Origin: Nanobdellota archaeon | GTDB taxonomy: Archaea; Nanobdellota; Nanobdellia; Woesearchaeales; WJIZ01 | DNA length: 33,377 nucleotides | NCBI GenBank assembly: GCA_023140175.1 | Contig: JAGLMD010000019.1 | Coordinates: forward strand, 1-33,377 | Reading direction: 5' to 3' | Part shown: piece after piece, positions 10,601-18,036 of the stretch | Layout of the letters: every line of letters starts with the position of its first letter | How positions within the stretch are numbered: the first letter of the stretch is position 1 | Made by a program: the position numbers and the translations under genes | The notes under the pieces: model-generated | What the model saw: only the letters and a program-made list of their open reading frames with translations | Database searches by the model: none | Told to the model about the DNA's origin: nothing

Positions 10601-13511
10601 GACCCCCTCTCTCAATTGGTCAAACTCTTCTGACATTAATTTCGCTAACTATACCCTATTAATAGACGACAGCTCAGATTTCACCTCCCCCCTTAGATAC
10701 TATACCTACAATGAGACTAACACATCCTATGACCTCACTTCTCCATTAGCAGATAATATATGGTATTGGCGTGTAATAGCACATGATAAAGCAGGCAATA
10801 CCAGAAATTCAACAGATGACTTTGTATATATAGTTGATACTGCCGCTCCAAATGATTTCAATCTATATCTTCCTTCAAACAACACAGCATCCGCAAATAA
10901 CACCCCTTTCCTGAATTGGACCCAAAGCAGTGATGATTATTTCACAAATTATACTATTTATGTTGATGATAATAGGAGCTTCAGCTCTATCAATTTCACT
11001 TACTATACATTCAATAGTACCAATAATTCATATAGTGTAACTGCACCATGGACAAACAACACCATCTGGTATTGGCGAGTCATAGCATATGATATAGCAG
11101 GAAACATAAAGAATTCTACAGATATTTTTGTTTACATAACAGACAATCGCCCGCCTGTTATTAATTTATCTGCCCCTGGCAATGATTCAGAACAAAAATC
11201 TTCTGTTATAAATTTTGAATTTAACGTGACTGATCTTAGTTATATCTCAAATTGCAGTTTAATAATCGATGGACAAGTAAGAAAAACTGAGACAAGCATA
11301 CAAAAGAATGTGCTCAACACCATAACAGGCACATTCACAAATGGTTATTATGACTGGAGCATCAACTGCACAGATGCTGCAGGAAACATAAATGAATCAG
11401 AGACAAGAAGACTTAATATAAATGTAACACTGCCCCAATATAGATTTTATGAGAGTTGGTTCCAAAATGAATTATCTTCTGCCAACATAAATCTCTCGAC
11501 ACAGATAGATGGTACACAAAATACTATAATACTAAATGATATCATCGGTTTAAATAATTTCAATAATGCTACACTCTCAGTTGCAAATATTAGCAAACAG
11601 GGATTTTTGATACCTGCCAGCTCAACTATAACATTCAGTAGTTTTATGGATGCACAGAGCCCTGGCTCAGGCTTTCTTACTTGGGAAATATATAAAGTAA
11701 ATTCCTCTGGAGAATATCTCATCTGCCAGATAGGAGACAATGCTGGAACCGCCCCCCCTGCAGTTGAGATAGATAGCAACCAAGACAAACAATATATAGG
11801 CTCCTGCACATCCCCTGCATCAAGCACATTCCTTTCAGTTGATGACAGCTTCAAATTAGTTACTAACTTAAACAGCCTGTCAGCCAAAGACTATACAAAA
11901 TATGTTGATGACCTTAATACATATGTAGAGATACAGGGATATGCATTAGGAAATTTAACAGTCACTTTAGTAGAGCCAGGTTCTGATCCAAAACCAGGAG
12001 AAGGAGAGTATCTTAATTTATCCTGCCTCTTAAATTGCGAGCTGGGCTATTGCCTTGAAACAAACGTTTATGCTCAATTCAACACATCAAAAGAAGATTG
12101 GAAAGACATCTCAACAGACCAATTAGACAATATCATTCTTAACATAAGCCAAAATAATCCTGTTGTCTTAGGAATAATCAACACAACAACAGACGGAAAT
12201 TTCTCCTTATTAGCAAATAACGTATCAGAGGATAACAATATAAGGTGCTTTGCCGCATCTACATATGCAGATGCAATAAGTGATTATCAAAATGTCAGTA
12301 TTTTAGATAAGACAGCTCCAAATATCTCTCTGGTAAATCCGATAGAAGCTTATTCTGGAGCACCACAAACTATAACATTCAGCTACATCCCAAAAGACGC
12401 TCATTTAAAAAATTGCAGCTTATATGGAAATTTCTCAGGAATATGGACAATTAATCAAACAAATACAACACTAGTCTCAGGCCAGACAAACTATTTCCAG
12501 CCAGTCTATCTTTCCTATGGAAGCTATATATGGAATGTAAAATGCTATGACACATCTGGAAACTATAACTTCTCATCAGAAAACAGGACAATGATAATAG
12601 CAGGCGATCTTTTCATCAATTCTTCTGGCATTAAATTCAGCAAAGAAAATCCAATTGAGGGCGATAGCATAATGATTAATGCCACAGTACATAATCTTGC
12701 TGATAAAAATGAGACCGATGTCTTAATAAGATTCTATGAGGGTAATCCAGATAATGGAGGAATACAGATTAATAGCGACATTATTGTTAATATCACTGCC
12801 TTAAATAATAAAACAGTCAATGTTAGCTGGACAGCAAAAATAGGGAGCTTTGATTTCTTTGTCAAAGTTGATCCTGAAGACAATATAATTGAATCTGATG
12901 AAAACAACAACAAAGCTAACAATTCTTTATCTATATCTTCATATCATATCTATTATGGTAAAACAATAACAAACGTCCTGTTAGACAATGCTTTCAATAT
13001 GACAGTATTTTCATGGTTTAATGAAACAAATATAACAGGAAATATCTATGTAATAGACTCTGACAGCAGTATAGATTGGACAAGCTTATATGCAATAGGA
13101 AGAAACGATACAAATGGTTTCCAGGTAAATGATTGGGAAGAAGTTGACAGCCTATTAAATATGACCAATCTGACAGATTCTATCAATAATACATATATAC
13201 TAAACAGCCAGCCCAAAAACCTAACTGATTTTATTGTTAGAGGAAGTACAATTTACAATGTTTCTTTTGTCAATAGCACAAATTCATCTGATTTTATAAC
13301 AGGAATCATGTGGGACAGAAGCGATTCTGGAACTAATACATACTATGATGAAAACGAAATGGAAGACCTGGTTTTTGTAACAAAGCTCAATCCCAATAAT
13401 GAGGGAAAATATGGAAATTATGATTACGAGATCAAAATTCCTGCTAATCTAAGAAAATACAGGGTGCCGAATAACTATGACTCGGTTTCGATTTACACAG
13501 AATTAGAATAA
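4638..13511 (+). CDS. Giant (2957 aa) secreted multi-domain surface protein: signal peptide, duplicated N-terminal beta domain, Ig-like and FN3-like repeats, CARDB-like domain, shared C-terminal domain
   Basis: Single long ORF with hydrophobic N-terminus (IIWTSMILLIISMSIGLNSSAS). Start GTG overlaps the stop of the upstream giant ORF (GTGA). C-terminal ~300 aa aligns by eye with the end of the upstream protein. Confidence 0.92.
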   Translation: MKLNKIIWTSMILLIISMSIGLNSSASTITIDKNQYTIGNVVEIDLGLSDYTNIYLSIISDSEVYRFLGIPENPVKFIPKTIGNYSIKLFNLSNNSLISIYNFNVEAPAETEEEKEENKEENKSKEGLEQRIIKTINISSIKEDILNKNKTAKSDTTNTTKENVAVFTDKINYTLGEKIIIRIEPKTEHYHQLYISSEDSTYKFLGIPEKELTFIPKNSGKYYIELRDDTKLLSYYEFTIIQDNTENPPINSLADLKEKIAEITKYTKTKKPELRPIRNHFKPDEDPTFNFEFEKTKNQTKPAIFSTLSYPKKQTGKWESDEETIKTRILDSKNRLTSLTTEIEEVDDGKFKISIQEERAFRPGLYFLEINFSGSGEDTIIKQNFTWGVLAINTHKSIYLENELADIGIAVLDNNGKMVCDANVTLEITDPAGIKTTLTTPQDIIVTEACRIYDITQRPDYYTNYSINSAGTYLINLTAITKDGTWNIQDNFSVSENVDFDVSRGIPQTRIYPAVNYIMNISIKADKGHNGIINEYVPASFDISLYQGMTITTIGDTKILSWDVNLKAGDTISLAYEYDAPDVSPEFYLLGRLNIGSWEEARYWQIASDAANGQLEDTLFSCEKSILAVGERTNCTGVYEETANKVETWIVWLEDDAVQITRDDCLGDDFKITDVDLTTDNTECNSELDGAVTCTDWGKQVANQYIRWEIEACLADVDNQIITAASSSTQGTFVLDNVSVIETKAADYSINISINGNPNTDNTIDYITNATINGTCGAQAITCYLYGNVSGTMEMLASDNTLPFVVRYNASIPAGSYTFQVNSTNNITGRTNYLTVNKAGSSIQCLINGSQSNFGPYRYPFDVNVTANLVTPAAKTANISIDSFVNNSGSSPLIQITTINKGGNFTANCSFDGNQNYSSISESFWIYSNFAPYWSQNKSNDTAIYQGEDINLSVEWGDDYGLSHYIFGTNLSGSLVNSSPILFTGSPETTWNTSIINHTPGIVIGWQFFANDSYDAWNQTDIFSFTVLGIRWNDTAALEMGLIEVGDHILDYKEILSYGTNVNVHVDCSGSCTEITDDFPDTIIMNDEDTITVTFDCSSNKEGSYSANFSVYSNTDTILDIITVNCTVKDQTAPYWQDNVAYPASPINYSPGQKYQFNVTWNDNTGVANVTIEHNFTGILKNYSVDKDGNVYYYDIYDLSVGSYVWRYFANDSTGNLNLTDQWIYAVNKSDSFVNLTLNGSDDDIYILPGEEVNITGRLLKPANGFLQIFENGIPIYNGNDLISNIRAYPAGGNYNITLVYENSNYTNSTDSLFVYVQDFAPPIINLNYPENNSYLSVYNITFNFTLSDNVGLKNATLWANFSGTWQENETNQTGLINGASNFINVSWLAEGQYIWNVLAYDTSGNSNFSVSNFTLIIDRTPPAIEFIAPTPVNNSNQTGSAAIINVTHSEYHPDSITLYWNGTNETYRYSGGCTNITKNNLEDGTYTYYVWINDSAGNSNQTETYTLTKDSTPPSLFLVSPFDNRWNSSSLIKFEYNVSDNIMGVNNCSLVMNIIDKASDGTLTGSYTSSEGDYTNLTYNDNSYWYVGSDAPFAVIDAFAEVAFNLSSLIIDENDVSGINFSLNYCHSRETICNGNNATGNAEIGQNVSVYNYSSGKWVTLGHLNFGNGGNETNSSYSAKGTMGDFINDSSKEVKARFRVQFANQNPGSASFLVMDLSSIIVTAGKTNNTVQEGILQYFERDLPDGSHDWSIHCYDILGNVNISETRTINIDTVTPTKVTLLSPPDNTTSNNQNPLLNWTQTTENNFANYTIHVDNDQSFSSIDHIYYTYQIDNTSFQVADTWLNKNHWYWRVIAYDKAGNSNISEFFNYTVDIDAPELTLITENNTYSNTLTNTIQYSVNDFVNVSNCSLSINNKHNQTDKSIIRGITQSFIVDFSEEQSFYWNINCTDLAGNINVSETRLFTIDISSPLAFNINFPKNNTNTKNQTPSLNWSNSSDINFANYTLLIDDSSDFTSPLRYYTYNETNTSYDLTSPLADNIWYWRVIAHDKAGNTRNSTDDFVYIVDTAAPNDFNLYLPSNNTASANNTPFLNWTQSSDDYFTNYTIYVDDNRSFSSINFTYYTFNSTNNSYSVTAPWTNNTIWYWRVIAYDIAGNIKNSTDIFVYITDNRPPVINLSAPGNDSEQKSSVINFEFNVTDLSYISNCSLIIDGQVRKTETSIQKNVLNTITGTFTNGYYDWSINCTDAAGNINESETRRLNINVTLPQYRFYESWFQNELSSANINLSTQIDGTQNTIILNDIIGLNNFNNATLSVANISKQGFLIPASSTITFSSFMDAQSPGSGFLTWEIYKVNSSGEYLICQIGDNAGTAPPAVEIDSNQDKQYIGSCTSPASSTFLSVDDSFKLVTNLNSLSAKDYTKYVDDLNTYVEIQGYALGNLTVTLVEPGSDPKPGEGEYLNLSCLLNCELGYCLETNVYAQFNTSKEDWKDISTDQLDNIILNISQNNPVVLGIINTTTDGNFSLLANNVSEDNNIRCFAASTYADAISDYQNVSILDKTAPNISLVNPIEAYSGAPQTITFSYIPKDAHLKNCSLYGNFSGIWTINQTNTTLVSGQTNYFQPVYLSYGSYIWNVKCYDTSGNYNFSSENRTMIIAGDLFINSSGIKFSKENPIEGDSIMINATVHNLADKNETDVLIRFYEGNPDNGGIQINSDIIVNITALNNKTVNVSWTAKIGSFDFFVKVDPEDNIIESDENNNKANNSLSISSYHIYYGKTITNVLLDNAFNMTVFSWFNETNITGNIYVIDSDSSIDWTSLYAIGRNDTNGFQVNDWEEVDSLLNMTNLTDSINNTYILNSQPKNLTDFIVRGSTIYNVSFVNSTNSSDFITGIMWDRSDSGTNTYYDENEMEDLVFVTKLNPNNEGKYGNYDYEIKIPANLRKYRVPNNYDSVSIYTELE

Positions 13512-13629
13512 AGCATATTCATCATGCACAAAAATTCCGAAGGAATTTTTGGCACAACAAAATCAAAGATTTTGTGTGCAATTGAGCTTTGCTCAATTCG
13601 CACCCTAGAAATGCGGAGCATTTCTATGG

Positions 13630-13673
13630 CATTTGCGCCTTGCTCCTTTCCCCAAAGGAGTTGGGCGCTTTAT
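13630..13673 (+). repeat. 44-bp exact direct repeat, copy 1 (contains a hairpin)
   Basis: catttgcgccttgctcctttccccaaaggagttgggcgctttat, identical to 13749-13792. Confidence 0.9.
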
Positions 13674-13748
13674 ATTCATCACATTTGCGTCTTTTCCCTT
13701 TTAAAACAAAGGGGAAAGGCGCTTTATGTTCGCAATTTGTGTTCATCA

Positions 13749-13792
13749 CATTTGCGCCTTGCTCCTTTCCCCAAAGGAGTTGGGCGCTTTAT
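13749..13792 (+). repeat. 44-bp exact direct repeat, copy 2
   Basis: Identical to 13630-13673. Confidence 0.9.
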
Positions 13793-13929
13793 GCTCATGT
13801 TTTCATCATGCCTAGAAATGTAAGCGTTTCTATGGCACTTGCGCATTGACACCTTTATCCATATAATAAGAGTTTCTTGCACTTCAGCATCGTCGCCAAT
13901 ATACAAATAGACTACTTGAAAATAATTAC

Positions 13930-13944
13930 AAAAGCTTTTAAATA
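13930..13944 (+). promoter_or_regulatory. Archaeal BRE/TATA-like promoter for the DUF5752 protein
   Basis: aaaag + CTTTTAAATA about 33 bp upstream of ATG 13977; purine-rich ggggtgg (13967-13973) as a possible SD. Confidence 0.5.
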
Positions 13945-13976
13945 CACAGAAAAAATAAAGAAACAAGGGGTGGACT

Positions 13977-15296
13977 ATGGTTACTAAATTCATTAGTGGA
14001 TTAATGAAGAAAAAAGGCGAAAAAGTAGACAGTAAAGAGAAGAAAAGCACAGAAGATATTCCTGATGAATTGCCGACACTGGCAGATGAGATAACTGAAG
14101 AGCAAGAAGAAAAAAGCACAGAAGATATTGAAAAAGTAAATGATTTCAAAGAGATTGAAGAGAAACCCGAAGAGGGAGCTAACAAAGTAAAAGACTTTGA
14201 AGAACTGGATGAAAAACCAATAGAGAAAGCTGAAAAAGTAAAAGACTTTGAAGAACTGGATGAAAAACCAATAGAGAAAGCTGAAAACGATTCTGCCCCG
14301 CTCCAACAGCCTGTTGATTCTGAAGCTATAGAACATGAAAAAGTTCCAGAAACAAAAGAAGCCCCAGTCCAGCTTAAACCATTGCCCCCTGAAAAGAGAG
14401 TAGAAGAAGAGAAAAAACAGCATATTAATAATGAAGAAATTGTAGAACAGCCAATTATTGACAAAAAAACAGAAGAGGGTAGAGGCTTTTTCTCAGAAAT
14501 CCTGTCCTTGTCTATAAATCAGGGAATTAACGAAAACATATTAAAGCAGGATCTAACTAAAGGGATGAAAGATTTCTGGTATTTCCATCCACAGCAGAAG
14601 GGAAGGTTTAAGAATAAGGAGCTCCTAAGACATGATATAATTAATGGATTGACTGAATTAAAAAGGCTGGAAGATAGGTGGACAGCCCAAAAAGCATTCT
14701 TAGATGAAGATAAAAGATCTCTTTTTGAGAAGGAAAGAGACATCAAGACTAAAGCAGAAGAACTGCAAAGAACCTTAAGCCAGCTCAAATTTTACGAAGA
14801 TTTACCTGCAAAAAAATTCTTTTGGCTGAAAAATGGCATAGTCATAAAAAATATTTATGAGTTGATGAATTTATTAGAGGTAATGAACAATAGCACATTT
14901 AATCATCATGTAAACGATAACGTAAATGACTTCAGCGAGTGGATAGAAAACAGCGTAGGAAACAAAGAATTAGCAAAAAAGATTGGTTCTGCAAGAACAA
15001 GAGAAGAGATGTCTATTATCCTGGAGAACGCCTTGATAGGAAGCACATATAGAGTAGGGTCTGATGAATATTTCAGGATGTGCAATGGACAGGTAATAAA
15101 GAATATCAAAGAACTGATAACTGCATTGAAAGAGATAAATGAGCCTATTTTCATGACACATGTAAATGAAGAAAAGAATGATTTTGACTTATGGATTAGG
15201 CATGTCTTTAAAAATGAGTATCTCGCAGACAGATTGAAAATAGCAAAATCAAGGGAAGACATGATAAATATTCTGGAAAGTTATTATTATCTATAG
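13977..15296 (+). CDS. Protein with acidic low-complexity N-terminal region and two tandem C-terminal DUF5752-like domains
   Basis: 439 aa. Two copies of 'FxxxNGxVIKNIxELxxxLxxxNxxxFxxHVNxxxNDFxxWIxxxxxNxxLAxxixxAxsrEeMxxILE' at about 14809-15030 and 15062-15290. Confidence 0.8.
   Translation: MVTKFISGLMKKKGEKVDSKEKKSTEDIPDELPTLADEITEEQEEKSTEDIEKVNDFKEIEEKPEEGANKVKDFEELDEKPIEKAEKVKDFEELDEKPIEKAENDSAPLQQPVDSEAIEHEKVPETKEAPVQLKPLPPEKRVEEEKKQHINNEEIVEQPIIDKKTEEGRGFFSEILSLSINQGINENILKQDLTKGMKDFWYFHPQQKGRFKNKELLRHDIINGLTELKRLEDRWTAQKAFLDEDKRSLFEKERDIKTKAEELQRTLSQLKFYEDLPAKKFFWLKNGIVIKNIYELMNLLEVMNNSTFNHHVNDNVNDFSEWIENSVGNKELAKKIGSARTREEMSIILENALIGSTYRVGSDEYFRMCNGQVIKNIKELITALKEINEPIFMTHVNEEKNDFDLWIRHVFKNEYLADRLKIAKSREDMINILESYYYL
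14184..14285 (+). repeat. Two tandem 51-bp units encoding KVKDFEELDEKPIEKAE
   Basis: 14184-14234 and 14235-14285, essentially identical at the DNA level. Confidence 0.85.
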
Positions 15297-15525
15297 CCCC
15301 CTTATCTTATATATAATATATTCTAACACTGGGCATTTCATAAATATCTAGACAGTAACAGATAGATTTGTTTTAACACTTTACTAAGAAATGTAATAAC
15401 AAAAATATCTTAATTTTAGTCTCAACCAGAGGACAATAAAGCAGGCTATAACCCGGATATTTCTCCAAAAAAGATTGTTAACATATCATTTTCTTCGTCG
15501 ATAAACCCCTGCATCTAAAAAAATA

Positions 15526-15539
15526 GAAACATTTATATA
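15526..15539 (+). promoter_or_regulatory. Archaeal BRE/TATA-like promoter upstream of the first Sm-like gene
   Basis: gaaac-a-TTTATATA at 15526-15539, followed by palindrome ATTAGTATACTAAT (15551-15564). Confidence 0.5.
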
Positions 15540-15627
15540 TAAGTATATAAATTAGTATACTAATCTAGTATAAATATAACTAGATGATTAATTAAGATAC
15601 CAGTAATGTAAAGCGTGATAAAAGCAA

Positions 15628-15837
15628 ATGGAAGAACCAAGCGTATTCGAAGAGTTTATCGAAAAAGAAGTAAAGGCCCCTTACAGAGATGGAACTCAAT
15701 TCAAGATAGCTCGCGGCAAATTAGTTTCTATAAATAATGGCTTTGTAAAAATTAAGGGCGGCCTTGGCACAATAATAATCAACGAAAAGAATATAGAGAA
15801 AATGTCTAGCGTTAGCGGAAAGAAAAGAGTAAGCTAA
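15628..15837 (+). CDS. Small (69 aa) Sm-like / small beta-barrel protein, paralogue 1
   Basis: FEEFIEKEVKAPYRDGTQFKIARGKLVSINNGFVKIKGGLGTIIINEKNIEKM; strand pattern similar to an Sm1-Sm2 fold; near-identical to 20927-21118. Confidence 0.75.
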   Translation: MEEPSVFEEFIEKEVKAPYRDGTQFKIARGKLVSINNGFVKIKGGLGTIIINEKNIEKMSSVSGKKRVS

Positions 15838-15890
15838 TTCTAGACAGCTCATTATGAACTAAGAGTTCATAATTCACAAAAAAATAACCA

Positions 15891-15896
15891 CGAGGT
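15891..15896 (+). promoter_or_regulatory. Shine-Dalgarno-like site for A0
   Basis: GAGGTG about 10 nt upstream of ATG 15906. Confidence 0.5.
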
Positions 15897-15905
15897 GTAA
15901 ATTAG

Positions 15906-17180
15906 ATGAAAAAGAATGAGTTAATTAGGAGAATTTTTCTTATGGCGTTATTATCTACTATAGCTATAGGCGTTGTATATGCAGCCCCTACAGATCCAAC
16001 AGGGCCGCAGAATATAACTATAAGTCCTAGTTCAAGATTTGATACTGGCAACTATCCTGCTATGACACTATACGCAGAAGCAGGAAACCTTACCCAATTG
16101 ACTATTACATCACTATCCCAAACCCAAACATGGCAGGGATATTATGGTGAAATATCAGGTACAATAACATTAGATGATGCAAGTGAATATACTTTATATG
16201 ACTGGTATTCTGCAGAGCCTCAGGGAGAAATTTATGCTGCTTCTGAAATAGTCTCAGACTGGGAAACAGTACATTGTTTTAACTATAGCAACAATGGAAC
16301 CAATCACTTCTATTATTATGATGGTGGAACCAAAAACACAACAACCACTATTGTTTTAAACCTATCTGAACTAGAAACAGGCAGCCTGGACTGGTCTTTA
16401 GGGCTATCAGCAGGCAATTATGATGGAGTAGATGAGACATTCAATGAAAGTGGAACAATAGCTAGTGTCTGGACCCCAAGTGGAACAACATATGCAGATC
16501 ATATGGAATTTATGGTTGGCACAATTAATATCTCAGGAGGATCCTGCCCGGCAACAAACACATATGAAATAGCCTGTATAAATAAGACAAATCCATCACA
16601 AGCTAATCAGGCTGAAGCACTTAGAAGAAATTGTTATAATGTAACTGACGGCACCGAATTAGTTAATATTATTGCAGATGGAAGTAATGCTACTTATGGA
16701 AACCAGACAATATGTGATATAAATCTCACTAACCCATCTCTATTAGGAGATATCGAGATATGGGTGGGCAATGCAAACTACTCTGACCAGTCATTTGAAC
16801 ATGGTGGATGGTATGAAATCAAAGTAAATGCCAGCAATGCAGAATATGGAAATCAGACAATATGCGATGTTTATACTGCTGATGCAACCCAGATGGCAAA
16901 TGCCAGCTTATGGGAAGGAGATATATATACTAACCAGATATTCCAATTGGATGGATGGAAAGATGGCAGCAATTTCCAGGAAGTTCTGCTAACAATAAAC
17001 AACACTGAAACAATAATCTACACAACAATCATAGAAAACAGAAGACAAGATAACTTAACAGACCCAAAAGGCTACAACGACCAGACGCATGATTTCCAGA
17101 TGTTGGTAGGAGACGACGGCCACGCAGGCCCAAAACAGGATACAACAACCACCTATTATTTCTATGTGGAATTGGAATAA
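15906..17180 (+). CDS. Secreted 'A-family' protein A0 (424 aa, with internal expansion)
   Basis: Signal peptide (IFLMALLSTIAIGVVYA-APTDP); shares 'YYGEISGTITLDD..YTLYDW...GEIYAASE', 'FQEVLL...IYTTIIE' and 'DFQML...YYFYVELE*' with A1-A3. Confidence 0.85.
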   Translation: MKKNELIRRIFLMALLSTIAIGVVYAAPTDPTGPQNITISPSSRFDTGNYPAMTLYAEAGNLTQLTITSLSQTQTWQGYYGEISGTITLDDASEYTLYDWYSAEPQGEIYAASEIVSDWETVHCFNYSNNGTNHFYYYDGGTKNTTTTIVLNLSELETGSLDWSLGLSAGNYDGVDETFNESGTIASVWTPSGTTYADHMEFMVGTINISGGSCPATNTYEIACINKTNPSQANQAEALRRNCYNVTDGTELVNIIADGSNATYGNQTICDINLTNPSLLGDIEIWVGNANYSDQSFEHGGWYEIKVNASNAEYGNQTICDVYTADATQMANASLWEGDIYTNQIFQLDGWKDGSNFQEVLLTINNTETIIYTTIIENRRQDNLTDPKGYNDQTHDFQMLVGDDGHAGPKQDTTTTYYFYVELE

Positions 17181-17185
17181 ACTGA

Positions 17186-17202
17186 TTTATTTTTTTATTT
17201 TT
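17186..17202 (+). terminator. T-rich archaeal-type terminator after A0
   Basis: tttatttttttattttt immediately downstream of the A0 stop. Confidence 0.5.
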
Positions 17203-17226
17203 GCATAACAGAAAATATGACATAAA

Positions 17227-17997
17227 ATGAAAACAAGCAAAAACATAACTCTGGCTATAATTATTCTAATTGTTTTAGCAGGAATCAGCTATGTTTTCGC
17301 CCTGCCTTCTGCACCAACTATTACTTATTTAGGCAATAGCACAAAAACCACTGCAAGCGGCCTAAAGGTAAATACAACAGGAAATGACACCTCTGCTCCA
17401 GATAAGGCAGGAGGCTTCATATTTACAATAAGGCTTAACGCTGATTCACAAACCGATAGATGGAAAGGCTATGTAGGAAATGTTTCTGGTTCATTAGTCT
17501 TGGATGATACAGACGGATATACTATATATGATTGGGCCATGACAACAAGCATAAGTGGTGAAGTATATGCAACAAGAACATCTGGCGCTATTACATGGGA
17601 TGATGTCAACTGCTCTACATCTACAAATATCACTAATGAAGAAATAGCTATGAACCATACAGAAAATCCTAATGATAACATCTCTACAACATTCAACGAT
17701 ACGGGCAACAGTGAATTCTATATTGGGAGCACAATAATCGGTGCAAATACCTGCTATACAACAAACCTGTTTGTAAATGATTCATCCCCTGTAAATGATA
17801 ATTTTGAGGAAGTGCTGCTGCATGACGGCAGCAATATGATCTACACAAGCATTATCGAAGAAAATCAGGATGGATACAACAATCGTGCCGCAGGTGATCG
17901 AACATATACCTATGATTTCCAGATGATTTTGCCTGAAAGAGGTTATTCCGGGTGGTCGCAATCAACACCCTATTATTTCTTTGTTGAACTGGATTGA
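17227..17997 (+). CDS. Secreted A-family protein A1 (256 aa)
   Basis: Signal peptide; 'WKGYVGNVSGSLVLDDTDGYTIYDW...GEVYATRTSGAITWDDVNCS...NFEEVLLHDGSNMIYTSIIEENQDGY...YDFQMILPERG...PYYFFVELD*'. Confidence 0.88.
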   Translation: MKTSKNITLAIIILIVLAGISYVFALPSAPTITYLGNSTKTTASGLKVNTTGNDTSAPDKAGGFIFTIRLNADSQTDRWKGYVGNVSGSLVLDDTDGYTIYDWAMTTSISGEVYATRTSGAITWDDVNCSTSTNITNEEIAMNHTENPNDNISTTFNDTGNSEFYIGSTIIGANTCYTTNLFVNDSSPVNDNFEEVLLHDGSNMIYTSIIEENQDGYNNRAAGDRTYTYDFQMILPERGYSGWSQSTPYYFFVELD

Positions 17998-18036
17998 ACA
18001 AAGAAAGCAAGATTGTAAAAAGATACGTGAATGTAA

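Larger units (their letters stand above)
13512..13850 (+). repeat. Array of about nine short hairpins (noncoding structured region; possible 3'UTR element or ncRNA)
   Basis: Consecutive inverted repeats: 13529-13551 (caaaaattcc-gaa-ggaatttttg), 13552-13579 (acaaaatc-aaa-gattttgt), 13576-13603 (aattgagc-ttt-gctcaatt), 13603-13629 (tagaaatgc-gga-gcatttcta), 13635-13668 (gcgcc...ctccttt-cccc-aaaggag...ggcgc), 13687-13722, 13731-13756 (imperfect), 13754-13787 (exact copy of the 13635 hairpin), 13811-13834 (variant of the 13603 hairpin). Confidence 0.85.

Noticed and set aside
13524-13849. Two overlapping + strand ORFs (99 and 86 aa) in the ORF track
   Set aside because: They lie in the hairpin array; their translated peptides simply reflect the repeated DNA (for example LAPFPKGVGR/APCSFPQRSWAL in different frames). 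No start signals or protein-like composition.
13512-13850. CRISPR array
   Set aside because: Repeats are irregularly spaced, differ in sequence and are palindromic hairpins without uniform spacers; no cas genes in the window.
13724-14464. 246-aa minus-strand ORF (Ser/Phe-rich repeats)
   Set aside because: Antisense shadow of the Glu/Lys-rich repeat region of the DUF5752 protein; low-complexity FSAFSIGFSSSSSKSFT is the reverse complement of the 51-bp repeats.
15297-15520. Possible small ncRNA (for example C/D box RNA) in the gap before the Sm1 gene
   Set aside because: No clear C/D box pair, K-turn or strong hairpin seen by eye; left as unassigned intergenic DNA.
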